A DNA stretch of 64,000 bases, taken from positions 13,647,822-13,711,821 of the forward strand of contig JABBOT010000012.1 in assembly GCA_016165875.1 (NCBI GenBank). Direction: 5' to 3'. Below are positions 1 through 12,597 of this stretch, piece after piece; within the stretch, counting starts at the first letter, position 1, and the number at the start of each line of letters is the position of its first letter. The DNA comes from Acanthopleura granulata. Lineage: Eukaryota; Mollusca; Polyplacophora; Chitonida; Chitonidae. Below the pieces are notes generated by a model that worked only from the letters and a program-made list of their open reading frames with translations, made no database searches and had not been told where the DNA came from. The position numbers and the translations under genes were made by a program.

Positions 1-1491
1 AAAACAAATTTAAAGACTCTTTACCATTGTTTATATACTATACAAATAAAAGGCACGAATAAATACAGTAACCATAATAAATAATAATGTCAAATGATTC
101 ACTGAAATTACCTCTGATGTTCTTAGATTGTCACAAATTAACACTGGTAAGAACGCTAAAGGTAAGATGTTGTAGGAGTTTGGTGCAAGAATAATACAAC
201 CATAAATTAAAAACTGTAGTAGCTGCTATTGTGAAAGGAAGGAAAATAATTCAGTGAGGACTGATATCATTGAATATAAAACCTGGTACCCCCAATCAAT
301 ATCTTTGTACCGCACATGTTAGTATCTGAAATTCACTTTGCGCAGGTTATTAAATGTTCTATTATGTTTGTCTCTCCCTGCACAGAAAAGTTTTTTTTAA
401 TTTAACATGAAAGATTTTTAGGAACGATGTGAATAGTATACCTACTACTGTAACAAAATGCAACTTACGCATAGTTATAGTACACGCGTATCATGAAACC
501 AAAGCTCCCATACCCAGCAATGTCACCTTCAAAATAAAAACAAGAAAAAAAAAACAAAAATAATATAGCTGTCAGAGACAGCGATGCCGGGGTTCAAGCC
601 AGTAAGGTTTATGTGTGTATGAGTGTAACGTTTCTTTCCTTACATCAGCACATTTATGGTAGACGTGCAGAGATTTGCACTCCGAGCTTTCAGGTTTACC
701 TCTGTAACAGTTTTCATCCCAGTTTCCTGCAAATATGAGGGAAACTGCGCTTTTTCGCACTTTGATTTCGCAATTTGCGGCAATGGTATGCATCGTAGGA
801 AAGAAATAAGACCAGCTAAGTGACCAGGACGTAGCATATTTAGAAGACTCAAATTCGAAATTTTTGTCTTAAAGTTCCGGTTATTTGCTAACTAATTACA
901 TTCTATTTCCCATCAAATAATGCAATGGTAATGGTTGTTACCTATGCAAAATTTCAGGTCTATCGAACTCAAGATTTTTAAGAAAATGCCTCTCAAAATT
1001 TTTACTATAAATCCCATATGCCGGCTAGGTCACGCGACCTAGGACACACAAACTTTTAATTACGAAAAACAGCCCCCAAACCTACTACCTACCATTAATT
1101 GAAGCATTTCTGCCATGCCAGTTTAGCCCCACAAGTTTTTCAATTTTAAAACTTCCGGTTTGCCGACGTCATTTCCGGTTGTGTAAAATTTTTCTCCATG
1201 CCTTGGGATGATGTTAAGCCTGGCTGGGTCTCTAGCTTCATTGGTTATGAAGATATACCCACTTCCGGTTTTCCAAAATTTGCAAATTTGGAATCAGCAT
1301 CCAAAACTGCATTAGGCAGGACTATTTGTAGGAAATCATCTGTACAAGTGTAGAAATTATTAGTAAAAAACGAATTTTTTGATCATATAACATATTCACC
1401 CAATCGCGAGCTTGTACAGTTTTCAAGGCAGAAAGTTTTCGTTATCACACTGAATGTATATAGGCTTTGTGCCACTACAGTTTCTTAACAA

Positions 1492-1556
1492 ATATATATA
1501 TATATATATAGACACACACACACGCACACCCACCCACCCACACCCCGACACACACT
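1492..1556. repeat. Compound TA/CA/CACC microsatellite
   Basis: (TA)n followed by (CA)n, then CACC-rich repeats. Confidence 0.85.
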
Positions 1557-1965
1557 GGTCGTACTTGATGTCCCTGAAAACACGACCTGAGTATAACGGT
1601 GAAGAAGTCATTTTCTACTGGATCACCGCGCTGTCAATGACACTCTTCATTTGATCCTGACAAAAAGCTACCATGGAAAGACCGGTTCGTAAAACAGAAT
1701 GCCATTCACAGAGGCAAATTAACAAAGGGTGTAACATCAAAAGCTTAAAGGAATGGAATATTGGGGTGCAACGCCACACTGACAGCATCTCAGCCGTATC
1801 AGGGCGAAAGAAGCATGTAAAGTGTCATCATCACAATCTCGATCTACTGTCAACAAAATTCATGAACGCCATCTCAATTCCTCCATCTCATTCTACCCAC
1901 ACGCTGCTGATGAATGAAAAAACAGAGAGACACTCATAATTAGGTAAGTGTGACGGAGAAGACAC

Positions 1966-2272
1966 AAATGCTGAAAAAAGGAGAAAGTTGTAGCATGAAG
2001 ACCGATATACTGAAAATGGGTAAAGTCGGATCTAGAAGACGGATATACTAAATATGGTGAAAGTCGGATAAATTAAGAAGACCGATGTGCAGAAAATGGA
2101 GAGAGTAGGATGAAGAAAACCGATTTATACTGAAAATACAGAAAGTCGGATAAAGAAGACCAATTTACTGAAAATGGAGAAAGTCGGATGAAGAAGGCAC
2201 AGATATCTACCGAAAATAGAGAAAAATGAATGAAGAAGACATACACAAACTGTATTTAGGGACAGAAGGACG
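1966..2272 (+). repeat. Degenerate 34-nt minisatellite, about 8 units
   Basis: Units follow the pattern GAAGACCGATATACTGAAAA then TGGAGAAAGTCGGAT, with 34-41 nt spacing and many point changes. Related but weaker units continue toward 2470. The array encodes nothing recognisable. Confidence 0.75.
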
Positions 2273-2874
2273 AATTACAGACATACTAAAAATACGCACA
2301 ATTTTACGAAGAAAACACTCTTCCTGGAAAACAGGAAAACGATAAAAGAATTCAGACACACATATATTGAAAGTTACGTGACAAAGACAACAGCCATGTT
2401 GAAAGTATGGGAATCCAGATGAAGACGGATGGAAAAAAGGCGTTATGTTGAAAGTAGATATAGGTAAATGAGCTCAACTGAAATGACGTACATGTACACG
2501 GAAGTTGGAAAAGGGGAACACAAATCAAAATATAGGGCCTACATTCACAAGAAGAAAAAAGCAGATGAAATTCATGTCTGGTGTCTTCAGTGCTGCAAAA
2601 CAAAGTCTACAGGAAACGATGGTGAAAACGATGATGAAACCTCAAAAAGATAAACAAACAATGAAAAGACCATATATAGAAAAGAATACCAAGCCATAAA
2701 ATGCATTTTGATTATATATCGCACATTTGTAACCTGCATGTTTTTCAAACTGAAACGCTATGTTCTGTCAGCTGTATGTTAAAGCTGTAAATCGTGATGT
2801 ACTTTATGTTCCAATGGTAAAAAAAACAGCCCAAATGATAATAAAATATTTAAAAAAAACATCCATAAATCAGT

Positions 2875-2954
2875 ATAATTACTAATATTGAACATTCTAA
2901 TCGTTTAATCTGCCATAATCACTAATATTGAACATACTAATCGTTTAATCTGCC
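2875..2954 (+). repeat. 40-nt direct duplication
   Basis: ACTAATATTGAACATTCTAA with TCGTTTAATCTGCC occurs at 2881 and again at 2921, with one difference in the shared part. Confidence 0.8.
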
Positions 2955-4700
2955 TGTTCACCAATATCCGAGTCGTTTCCATTGAACCATGATTATCTGT
3001 GACAATATAATGTTAGTACTAATAAAAGTAACGTGGAGTGAACTCACTGAAGACCATTGGAACCTCAGCTGCATTCTTTTTTTCTCTTAAAAGATTTTAG
3101 AACGCATGGATCAACTGAAAGGCAATTTCGTGTTGATACCAAATATAGTCCTCATTATTTTTTGGCATTTTTTTTACAGAGATTAAAAGAAAACTGAGGT
3201 AGTACGGTGGACATTTTGGACCATATTAAAGCACAGTGACGTCACAGATTCCTTTTAGCCGCAAAACGCTCTCTGATTGCTAAATGTTCTACGTGAATAT
3301 ATGTGTAGTTCAACGTCTGCATCTGTATTTAATGTAGAAACAAAACAGTTACAGTTAATTAGTAATAAAAAATAATCTGTCTATAGACACATACAAGCTG
3401 AGGGAGACATCAATTATGTCTGCAAAATCAGGATCACACACCGTGTCTGTGAAAGTCACGTGTACAACAGATCAGGGATTCTAAAGAGTGGTATTTAATA
3501 CGCCATAGTCTAATAATTTCTTGATAAAATTAAAAGTTCAAAAAGAAGTACAGAGGAGAAATTCTGTGAACTTATTTTTTATATATAGGTGCCAGATATA
3601 CCTACAGTCGTGCACTGTCTGTAATGTCATAAAGGGCAAAATAATATATTAAGTTGTTGTTGAATTGTCATGGACATTGGTTAGTCTGTTTATGTTTTTG
3701 TGCTTATATATTCATACGATTCTAAGAAACACAAGTGAGTTACTGATGAAAAAGTGTTCTCAATTACTGCACATACCACAAGAGTGTATGGTGTCGATTA
3801 CCTATCACCTATACAAGGCATCATTATTAATTTATAAAGGCCTAAAACTTTTTACAGACTCTTGCATGCATATTACATTAAAGAAAACTCTTAATAACAA
3901 ACATTGCTGATATAATTAATATCCTGAGACTTAATTATATCATACAAACGCACATTAATACGTCAAATGTACATTAATAATAGAAGTGTATATATACCTG
4001 GGCTAAATCAAAAATACTCATGCATGAAAAATAGCAAATGTTTACATTATCACAAGTGAGACAAACCCTGTCAGTGAAATCTCTTTTTCGCAGTTATAGG
4101 GGCAGGCATTCTGTCACTGGGTGATCTCCCATGGGTCTGAACTCTCCAATGCTCCAGGTATATCACATGGGGTGGGCCCAAGTACTCAGAACAATCATCG
4201 CAAGCTATAGGCCTATCGCCCGGAAGACTGAAACTCGAGACAATATTATTGGCCAAAATTAGGCAGCAATACAACTCTCATGACGCACAAGGACTTATTA
4301 TTTCAAAAACTGATTTTCATTTTATAACTACTCATATAAACATATCAATAAACAGAAAAGAATTTGTCCTCTTTCAATAATAAGCAGATGAAATCGCCGA
4401 GTTGTCTTTCGTATCCGTGAATGTTTTTACGTGTAAGTATGAAGCGGTGCGCGCAGATTTTATATGGCACTTCTACTTACTAGGTAATTTACACAGGCTC
4501 AATACAGCCAGTGCTTTACGAAGCTGTAAGAACCAGTTCCATCTTAACCTCAGGCAACAAATCACACAAGAATAAGGGAAATAAGACTGGCCACATGTAT
4601 ATATTAGAAACGCGGAATCTTCAGTTTCTCATTGACGAAACACGAAAGTATTTGACGTTCCATGCCATCATAAGGTGAACTACGTTACCGTAGCACCCAG

Positions 4701-5075
4701 TCCCATAGAAGTCAACGGTGACAATTTCACAACAAATAACAGCTCGAACTCTACCTTACATTCGGTATGAACCAATTCCTTAAGTCCACCGGAATATAAA
4801 CTTGCCAAAGCCAGCACCGTTAAACCATCTTTACAGCGAAAGAGTTTGTGTAGAGTGGGATAAAAATTTCGCTGCCCATCACCTACCAGAAGTTGGAATT
4901 AAAGACATGGGGGACGTTGGCTCGAAAAATTCCATTCAAAAGTTTAAACGGTTGGATTACTGTTGAAAGAAGGTTTAACGGTGCTGGCTTTGGCAAGTTT
5001 ACATTCCGACGGACTTAAGGAATCTGCTCATACCAAATGCAAGGAAGTGAAATCGTCACCGTGGACTTCTATGGA
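4701..5075. repeat. Inverted repeat with 110-130 nt arms
   Basis: The left arm (4701-4831) and right arm (4966-5075) are reverse complements. Examples are CTTGCCAAAGCCAGCACCGT on the left against ACGGTGCTGGCTTTGGCAAG on the right, and CCTTAAGTCC against GGACTTAAGG. The left arm has about 20 nt more than the right. The 134-nt spacer is open for about 39 codons in one frame (VCVEWDKNFAAHHLPEVGIK and on to an S-x-Q-K-F-K-R). That is loosely like the C-terminal end of non-LTR reverse transcriptases, but weakly so. Confidence 0.7.
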
Positions 5076-6404
5076 AGCGTTCCTAGAACGAGCTAGCTGT
5101 GCTAGTGGACTCCAAGTATACTGAAGTATACGGAATTATACTGAAGTATGAAATACAGATGATTCCTTTTGCTAGTTCTCGGTTTGTAATGACAGTAAAA
5201 TTTTATGACTTAACAATAATGAGGTATCCTTGACATGTTAGTTACGAAATTAAATACTTGTCGTTATTCTACAGAAATACAATGATGCAGGCAAACTTGT
5301 AGAATCTGGAGCAAGGACTACGTCTGAATCTTTTATTTCCAACGAAGGTGGAAACATTTCCCAACAAAGTCATCTCCCCTTTATTCAAGGCTGAACCGAT
5401 GATTGTTTTGTGGAAATGGACTGTCAGTGTGAGGAGATCATATTCGTGTCTTTTTTTACTCTAAACTTCTACACATCAGATGTGAAGGACCTCGTCCATA
5501 TATGTAACTAATAGTTATCTTTAGCTGTAATTAATATAATTAGTGTATCCTGTAATGAGAAAGACGTCTTGTTTGTTGTTGCTTGTTAGATCTACTCAAT
5601 TCCATCAAGACCCCCGTTGCTATGTTGGAAAACTTTTAACATGCATATAAAGACATGCTTCTGTTACAAACCTATTTTTAGCCATTTTTTTACCCAATCA
5701 CGCAAAGTTGAATTTACTTAGCCTTTACGTCGTAAATTTGTCAACTTCCACAACAAACATATATATATCCACACTGTATTTTTTGGGGGGCAGCTTTGGG
5801 GGCATCACTTGCAGCTTTCATTTTTCCCTACAACGTATCAAAAATTCATTATAGCATGACCTCTATTTTTTTCACTGTCTCAGTTGGATTTGAGGTCATC
5901 ACGTCTTGTCTCCTTGGCAACGCCAACAAGAAAGTTAGTTGTTCCCGTGGGAAAAAAAATTTCAGTTTTATCCGAAACAGAAAAAAATATGATATACTTG
6001 ACAGTATATTTAATAAACTAGACCCAATTAACAGTGCAGAAATTTATAATGTATCACCAACCAATAATGACATTACACTGTGGCAGTATTGTCCAATCAA
6101 TATCTCGGGTGAAATAAATTAGTTGTGCTCAATTTTAAAACTTCAAGTTTTCTCCACTTTGTCTTTCTTTGTCGACTCTCAATAACCTTCTGGTTAAGAA
6201 GGTTTGTTTTTTTTTTGTTACATATACATACAGATTGTCTCAGGCGGAACATAACATATAGCCATGTCGGGTAGCTCATCTAATAACGTTTTGGAATTTT
6301 CTACTGGGTCAGCTCTCCTCTCTTATCCCCTACTGCCATGCTCTAAGAGAATGTTCAAGGAAATATTAGTTATTTAAATAGATGGATTTAAATTGGTCTT
6401 TAGA

Positions 6405-6570
6405 GTCATGTTTTTGCCGGGTTTGCCTGTCTGTCTGTCAGAACGGAGTAGGTTATATGGAGGGATTGGGATGAAATTTTGTTCACAGCTTGACCTTGTG
6501 CCCAGCACCGATCCATTAAATTTGCAGGTGATTGCGGGATCGGAATCCATGCTGGAATTTTTTTACGATT
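6405..6570 (+). repeat. Probable dispersed repeat (CTGTCTGTC...GATGAAATTTTG)
   Basis: CCTGTCTGTCTGTCAGAACG followed by GGGATTGGGATGAAATTTTG and TTCACAGCTTGACCTTGTGC has the form of a widely dispersed invertebrate repeat (CTGTCTGTC tract, then a GA-TGAAATTT-GT-CACAGCTT block). Identity is from memory only. Confidence 0.35.
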
Positions 6571-7889
6571 TTTTTTTCGTTTCGAAATACGCCTTAAAAA
6601 CAACTTTTGAATGAGTGTCAAAGGCACTAACTGTAACAAAAATTGAGCATCTTAAACTTAAGATCTTAAGCTAAGGCGAAGATTTGCGCTCATGGGGTGC
6701 GTTTGGTTTCAACTGTTTTGCATTCTATCACTCATTCAATGGGGTTTTTTTTATCATTTCAATATCCTCGCTTGCATTCTTTTCCTTTCTGTTTTATGTG
6801 AGATCTTCGAGGTGGCAGGGCAAACTAAATTTCAAGGCCAACTGGTGTTCAAATCAAGCAACCTGCTTACCTGAAAGTCAGAAAGTTTACAAGGTGCTCG
6901 GCCAAATAAGTTATTTTCCACCAGGCCTTTGTCCGATTTCCCCTCCCTTCTTATTGGTGTAAATAGAATATTATTTATTTGTAGATAAACCAATATAAAG
7001 TAAATAAGTATAACATCAGTCGGTTAACCAAATCAGTAATTCATTAGATTATTTATTCATCTATGTTCACACGACTTGAGTTCCGCTCGTGTGCGCTCGC
7101 CAATTAAAGCGTCTATTATCAGTTTTCCAAATGGAAGGACTTTGAAAGCACAGATAATATGGCGTAGTTTTGCCGACACAAGTCACGTGACGTACATGTG
7201 ATAATCGCTCCCTTGAACGTGAGTAGGTTAGTGAACGGTTTACATAATCGACCGTGGATCTTTTTTTTCACGTCTTCAATGAAGTTTATATACTATACCA
7301 CGCCCCTACATTCAATAAATAAGACCCCTAACCTGTCTAAACTGTATACTCGATCGACGCGACGTAAATAAAAGGTACTAAAATATTCCGCTCTTGTGCA
7401 ATTCCCATTATTTCTGCTTTGTTTTGTCGCGTGGAGAACCCTTTTCCTTGTCCTATTTTCATGATTACTTCTTAATTAATGTTTGTCATGTAATCACCGT
7501 CGTTCATCGGAATACCAATTTTCTTCGGCCTTCTTCGGGAAAACCGTTCATGAATTATCCGATAAACAAAAGGAACAACATGTACAACTCCTGGTATATG
7601 TTGATCAGTGCATTAGCAGATTAACGTCTAAAAAAAGACCTGTCCTGTTATATTTGTTGAGGCGGTAACCCAATGATTTTAGCCAAACAAATTGTTACGA
7701 TGAGGATTCACGTCATTATATCAATGTTCCATATTGCCGAATTTAATCGCATTGCCCTTTATTTCATGGGTCAGGTCTGGACATAAATACAGTTTCGCCA
7801 TTTCAAATGATTACTCTATAATTCTGTTTACCTTTGTTTCGTTGTGTGAATTTTCGTGCTACAATTAGAAATAATCGACATATAAGTGA

Positions 7890-7995
7890 ACAATTCTTGA
7901 ACGCGGAGTTAAACACTAACCAATTAGTCCGGACTCACAGTCGAACCTCTCACCGCCCACCACGTCAGCGGAACGCTCTACAACCATAACGCCAT
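7890..7995. repeat. Nested SINE-like fragments
   Basis: A + strand tail-like piece (TTCTTGAACGCGGAGTTAAAC) is followed by what reads as a minus-strand tRNA-like head (GTCGAACC at the B box, then GCGGAACGCTCTACAACCAT). The arrangement suggests one fragment inserted next to another. Both are diverged. Confidence 0.35.
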
Positions 7996-8958
7996 ATAGC
8001 TGTGAAACAGATGTTCAAGATTAGTCTGATAATTATGTATCTATTTGTTTGATTAGTTATCTGTTACGAACCTCGTCTCTAAAGTAACGTATTATATTTT
8101 TCTGTTCTATTTGTTTTTGCGCCAACCTGATCAGTGCCTGACCTACATTTTCCCCTCTTTGCACGTTATAGCCTGCACTGGATTTCAGTCGCGTGTTCTT
8201 GAGGCTTCTAAGTGTATGAGTTTCGTGTCATTGTATATTGGGCGTGCATTCGGGAAATATGTACCCATGTTGTAAACATGTTTACAATCAAACTATCCAA
8301 AATTTTCTTTAAGTTAGTTTGTTAATAAGAGCGACGACGTTGTTATACTCGCATCCATTTTATTATGTTCACGTGAGAGCAGTCATATTTATTCTCGTCC
8401 ACTTAGAAGGATTTTGTGGGATGTGGAGTTATCGGCTTTCATGCTGTTCAACATACCTCATTTTGTACTCCATTTTTTCCGTGCATGGCACTTTGTGAGC
8501 TTATGTTTTGCCCCTTGCTATTTTTCTGAGACTTTAGCTTGGAGCGATTACGTACTTTTCTTCCGTGGTTGCCCTGAAAGTGACCTCGTACATATTTCTG
8601 ACGACTGAAACATATCGTACGCTATTGTCATCCCGCCCGCCCTGGAAAGTTGCAGCTAGCCAGGGAATTGGATATTAAAACCATCGTCGGCGTACCGTGC
8701 TCACTGCTGTTCGTCACTACTAGAATGTCATCCTTCGATTCGAGAATTCCCAAGAACTGTGGATTCTATATTTAAGTAGACTGACTTGCCTTTGGAAGTC
8801 GGAATATTCCCTCTGGATTTGGACGCTGGCATCAGTAAGAAACTATATATTCTGTAATTATCTGTATTGTTTTGTATGTTATTGTCAGTTGTACTATTTG
8901 TCTATTTTGTTCAAATATGCGTATTGAACTTGTATATTACATACATTACATATTTACT

Positions 8959-9250
8959 TATTTGATGTCTGTTTAACGCCATTCTTGCGGCTTTTCACTT
9001 ATAAGATGGTGAACAGTATCATGGATGTTGCGAAACCATCGATCTTGGCAAGTTACTGGTGAACTTTCCTTATATGTACAGATATGCACACCGCACTGGT
9101 GGACGACAAATGGTTTTCAACGAACATTAGACCGTGCAAACAGCCAAATGATCCTGACTTCTTGTTATCACCCAAGGTCCCACAAGCAAGGAGAGCGAGG
9201 GAATTCACTGCCCGATCGAGATCGATTTTGAAACAGCACCTCTTGTTACA
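8959..9250 (-). repeat. Second SINE-like family, copy 1
   Basis: It shares with the copies at 18279 and 19251 the order GGCAAGTTACTGGTGAACTTTCC-like, a TGCACACCGCACTGGTGGA-like block, GTTTTCAACGAACATTAGACC-like, and a GATCCTGACTTCTTGTTATC block. The left end carries a worn version of the same tail as the MetaSINE-like copies (TTTAACGCC, CTTTTCACTTATA). Similar repeats with a GATCC-CGTTAGTCGCC end are, to my recollection, abundant in gastropods. Orientation is inferred from the tail. Confidence 0.6.
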
Positions 9251-9749
9251 CATTATATAGTTAATGATGAACCAGTGGGATAAATGTTAATGACACGTAT
9301 GTTATACTTGTATGTTCTGCATGCATGTTGACTGCAAAAAACCTACTTTGGAGTGTTATATACTGAAAAACACATTAAAACAATTTAAATGAACCTATGT
9401 AAAACATAGAATTAAAATGGTGAGAAGTTAACATTAAAGAAAAACAAGAAAGGAAAACCGAAGATCCCGTCAGATATTTTTCAACAGCACATAAATTATT
9501 TCCCTGGCCTGATACATGTATGTGTCTATGTATCTGTGTTATACCAATCTAATCTGTGTGACATATGAAGACTCTCTAAAAGGTGTACCGTTTCAAAATA
9601 CTCCACGTCGCCCATGCATATCTTTGACGAAAATTGTGGCATTAACTTAGATCCTTCAACGGCATTCATTTAAAGGCGCTAATATGCACATTCGGAATAT
9701 GTACATCTCACTTTATTCTCGAATCTTACTGGGGAGTACGTTGCCAATT

Positions 9750-9848
9750 GAAGTGGCTAGCGTGCTAGCGCAGCACAATTACTGAGGAGCCTTTCATCAA
9801 TTTGGTTGCTGTGAGTTCAAGCCCAGCTCATGGCGCCCTCCCCCCCCT
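9750..9848 (+). repeat. SINE head fragment
   Basis: Degenerate tRNA-like head: GTGGCTAGCGTGCTAGCGCA, then GGTTGCTGTGAGTTCAAGCC (B box) and CAGCTCATGGCGCCCTCC. It stops at a C-run. GGGTGT/ACACCC-rich sequence follows instead of the usual central domain. Confidence 0.6.
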
Positions 9849-9859
9849 TTAAATGGTGC

Positions 9860-10640
9860 TGAAAGGGTGTGAATTTACTAAAAGCACCCTGATTATCCAT
9901 GACCTTTTAAGAGGTTATTCGGTGTGCTAAAAGAGTGTTACTATGATATATAAGCGAAGTAGAGCAGAAATCCCTCAGGATTACTGCCTTTAGGGTGTAA
10001 ATTTTTGAAATGGATATCAAACAGCTGTGAATCATTCTGTGGTTGGCCTAGCACTGTATCTCAAGTTGTCTTTCTTATCTTTAGCTACATGACATTTCTT
10101 TTGCTTTGAATAAGGTTTGGTGGGATTTATTTCTTTCTCAAGCCGCTGTCATCATTATTACATTTCTTTGTGGTTCACGGCGTGGATATATTCATGTATG
10201 CATATGGTTTTGCATATCCGTACTGTCTTATATATTTCCGTCCATTTGTACACTTGTGTGATAAATTAACGCCTCATAACAATGTTGACTTTCTGTCGCT
10301 AACATTGAGTTATGTATCTTGGTATCAAACGGGTGTTGAACTTGCTTTAAAGGGTTTTCTGTTGTGATGAACAACCATGCCACACCTTACAAGAGACAAC
10401 AGCATCTTGTTGGAGTGAGAAAGGTGCTTATCTGTTGTTAAAAGGGCATTAACTGACACGAAACACCCTTTCGACACACTACCAAACTCCAAGCAATGTC
10501 TTCAGTATTACAAAGGGGTCAACCTACAGTTGAAAGAGTGTTTATGTAAAACAGCACCTTTCCGGCATCTTGGAAAAGGTTGAGATTAGCTGTTCCATTA
10601 CAAAAGGTGTATACCGAGGTGTTATAAGCAGTGAAACAAA
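9860..10640. repeat. Dispersed GGGTGT/ACACCC motifs related to the 14.4-kb array
   Basis: Motifs such as GAAAGGGTGTGAATTTACT, TTTAGGGTGTAAATTT, GAAACACCCTTTC, AAAGGGGTCAACCTAC and AAAAGGTGTATACC recur through this stretch, directly after a SINE head fragment (9750-9848). They look like older units of the same repeat, interrupted by unrelated sequence. Confidence 0.4.
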
Positions 10641-12375
10641 CCTGTAACCGCATTGGTAATATAGGCTACATTGTGGTGTTAGGGTCCGCGCTTTAGACCA
10701 CCCAACCTATGAAGAATCAAAACACTATATTTAGAGCTGTTAATTAAATCCCGTTATATATGATAATACATGATCAGAATTTGTTTTTTCTACTTAGCTT
10801 CTGTCTCTCATGGCAATGTACATAGCCTCGCATGTAGGCTGCATTTTATGTTGTTTGATCATCATTGGTTTGATTATTTAAATGGTAGCAAAACCTTGAC
10901 ACCCTATGTAGACCTACATTGACCAAAATGGAGCTAAACTCTGGTAACCTTACATTCTTACAAATGTTGTCCCGATGTTTAGCAAATACTCGTAGACATA
11001 TTTATCTTTATAATATGTAAGACAATAGTTTTATAGCCATCTTGTTCTACCGCTAAACCCTATATATTATAACAACAGAGTTAAAGCCAGTAAGCGTTTG
11101 AAGTTATTTGTCATAAAATAAATGAAGCACAAAGGCGAGTTTTGGTTTCAACGAAAATCCGTTTAATGTCCAGTCATATAGTCATTTAGCCCACACCCGG
11201 CTTAAGTTCCTGCTGCGACGGGCAGATGGCTGCATGCAGTCAACATCGGACCTATTCCCGTGTACTTTTAGAGCTATATAGGCCTACACACAGTGAAGCA
11301 GTATGTAATGTGCAGTATCATTTCGTATAACAGTTTTGCAGCAGACGCGGATTTCATAATTTACATATTCATGGTGACACTGCGACTGGCAAAAACATAG
11401 GCAACATTGACTATCTGCTTACAGACCATTGCTGATTGGAGAGAATGGATAAAATTACTTATTAAGATTCCCGGAGAATTAAGACTCATTACCTTATTTG
11501 ATGGCAGAAATAGCAAAGAATGAGAACTGGCCCGCCTTAATCAACATTTTACAGTGGACCTATAAAGGAAGCATACATGTTAATTCATTTTATAGTCGAA
11601 CATCTAGTAGGAATTAGCCATGGAACCATCTGCCATAGGTCTATCCAATAAAACTGACGTCATGCAAGGTTAAAAGCCGATGTAAGCAAGGCTATTTGTT
11701 CAGCTATATGTCTCATGGATTTCCTTGTTAAGGAAAATGGTATTTAAAACAAAGAAAAACTCTTTGCGCTTAAGTTTACATTTGTGACAAAAAAGATACA
11801 AACTAAGCTGAAAGTGATTGAGGAACACACAAGGGATTTAGCCATATAAATCCTGAAAAAATGTTCACACTTTGGAGACCACGTGTACCAAAGATCTGGC
11901 TACGTTTATATTCCTTGTGAGTTTCTAAAGGCTTTGTATTTGTTATTATTCCACTAAACAACACCAAACAAGATGACACTACAGATATTTAAATATCTGA
12001 GTCCGACTGAAGGTTTCAAGTTTCTTTGTCTATCAACAGTGTTGACGTATTGCCCAATGAGCACGTCTTTGTGTTGTTGTATCTCATTTCTAAAATAAAA
12101 GCCTACATAAAACTTAAATCTTTCAGATAAAGAGTCAATCAGCATTGGTCTGTTTTATGTTTAGTGACATATAAGAAAGATTTGAGCCGTTACAATCTTC
12201 TGCTCAGTGTTTTGTATTCAGTAAGTAGAATTTTAGATACATGTTCTCACAATGGGGCTCACTAAGGGTCACATTAGTCCTGTACAGAGGGAAGCAACAA
12301 TTGTATGACCCATACACACCCCTCGAGTCTTTGTGGTTTGACGGTACTTCTACAGATACACAAAAAGTCATATAA

Positions 12376-12597
12376 ATATTAAAAGGTTTTCAAGGAGATG
12401 TTCTTGTCAATTTGTACAATTACCGTATTTTTAAGTTATTGAATGACGGTTGCGCTTTGACTGACACAGATGTGGACAATCTATTGCTTTCTACACTTAA
12501 CAGTTCACCAACCATAGATTCTACATATCTCTCAAACCAAGGATGCGGAATTCAAGCGCTTTATGGAGAACATACATTTGAAGAAGGCATAGCAAAC
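12376..12597 (+). CDS. Possible orphan exon or gene fragment
   Basis: A frame open from a TAA at 12373 runs 74 codons to a consensus donor (AAC|GTAAGT at 12598). It includes the segment LTDTDVDNLLLSTLNSSPT and later GCGIQALYGEHTFEEGIAN. The composition is unlike the lysine/phenylalanine-rich chance frames nearby, and a T-rich low-complexity run begins right after the donor. There is no convincing acceptor (only a weak TTTTCAAG at about 12387-12394) and no ATG. No family is recognised. It may be a relic of a mobile element or a lost gene. Confidence 0.2.

Noticed and set aside
5796..6122. 108-residue plus-strand open frame
   Set aside because: AT-rich composition, start inside a G-run and no family resemblance; best explained by chance.
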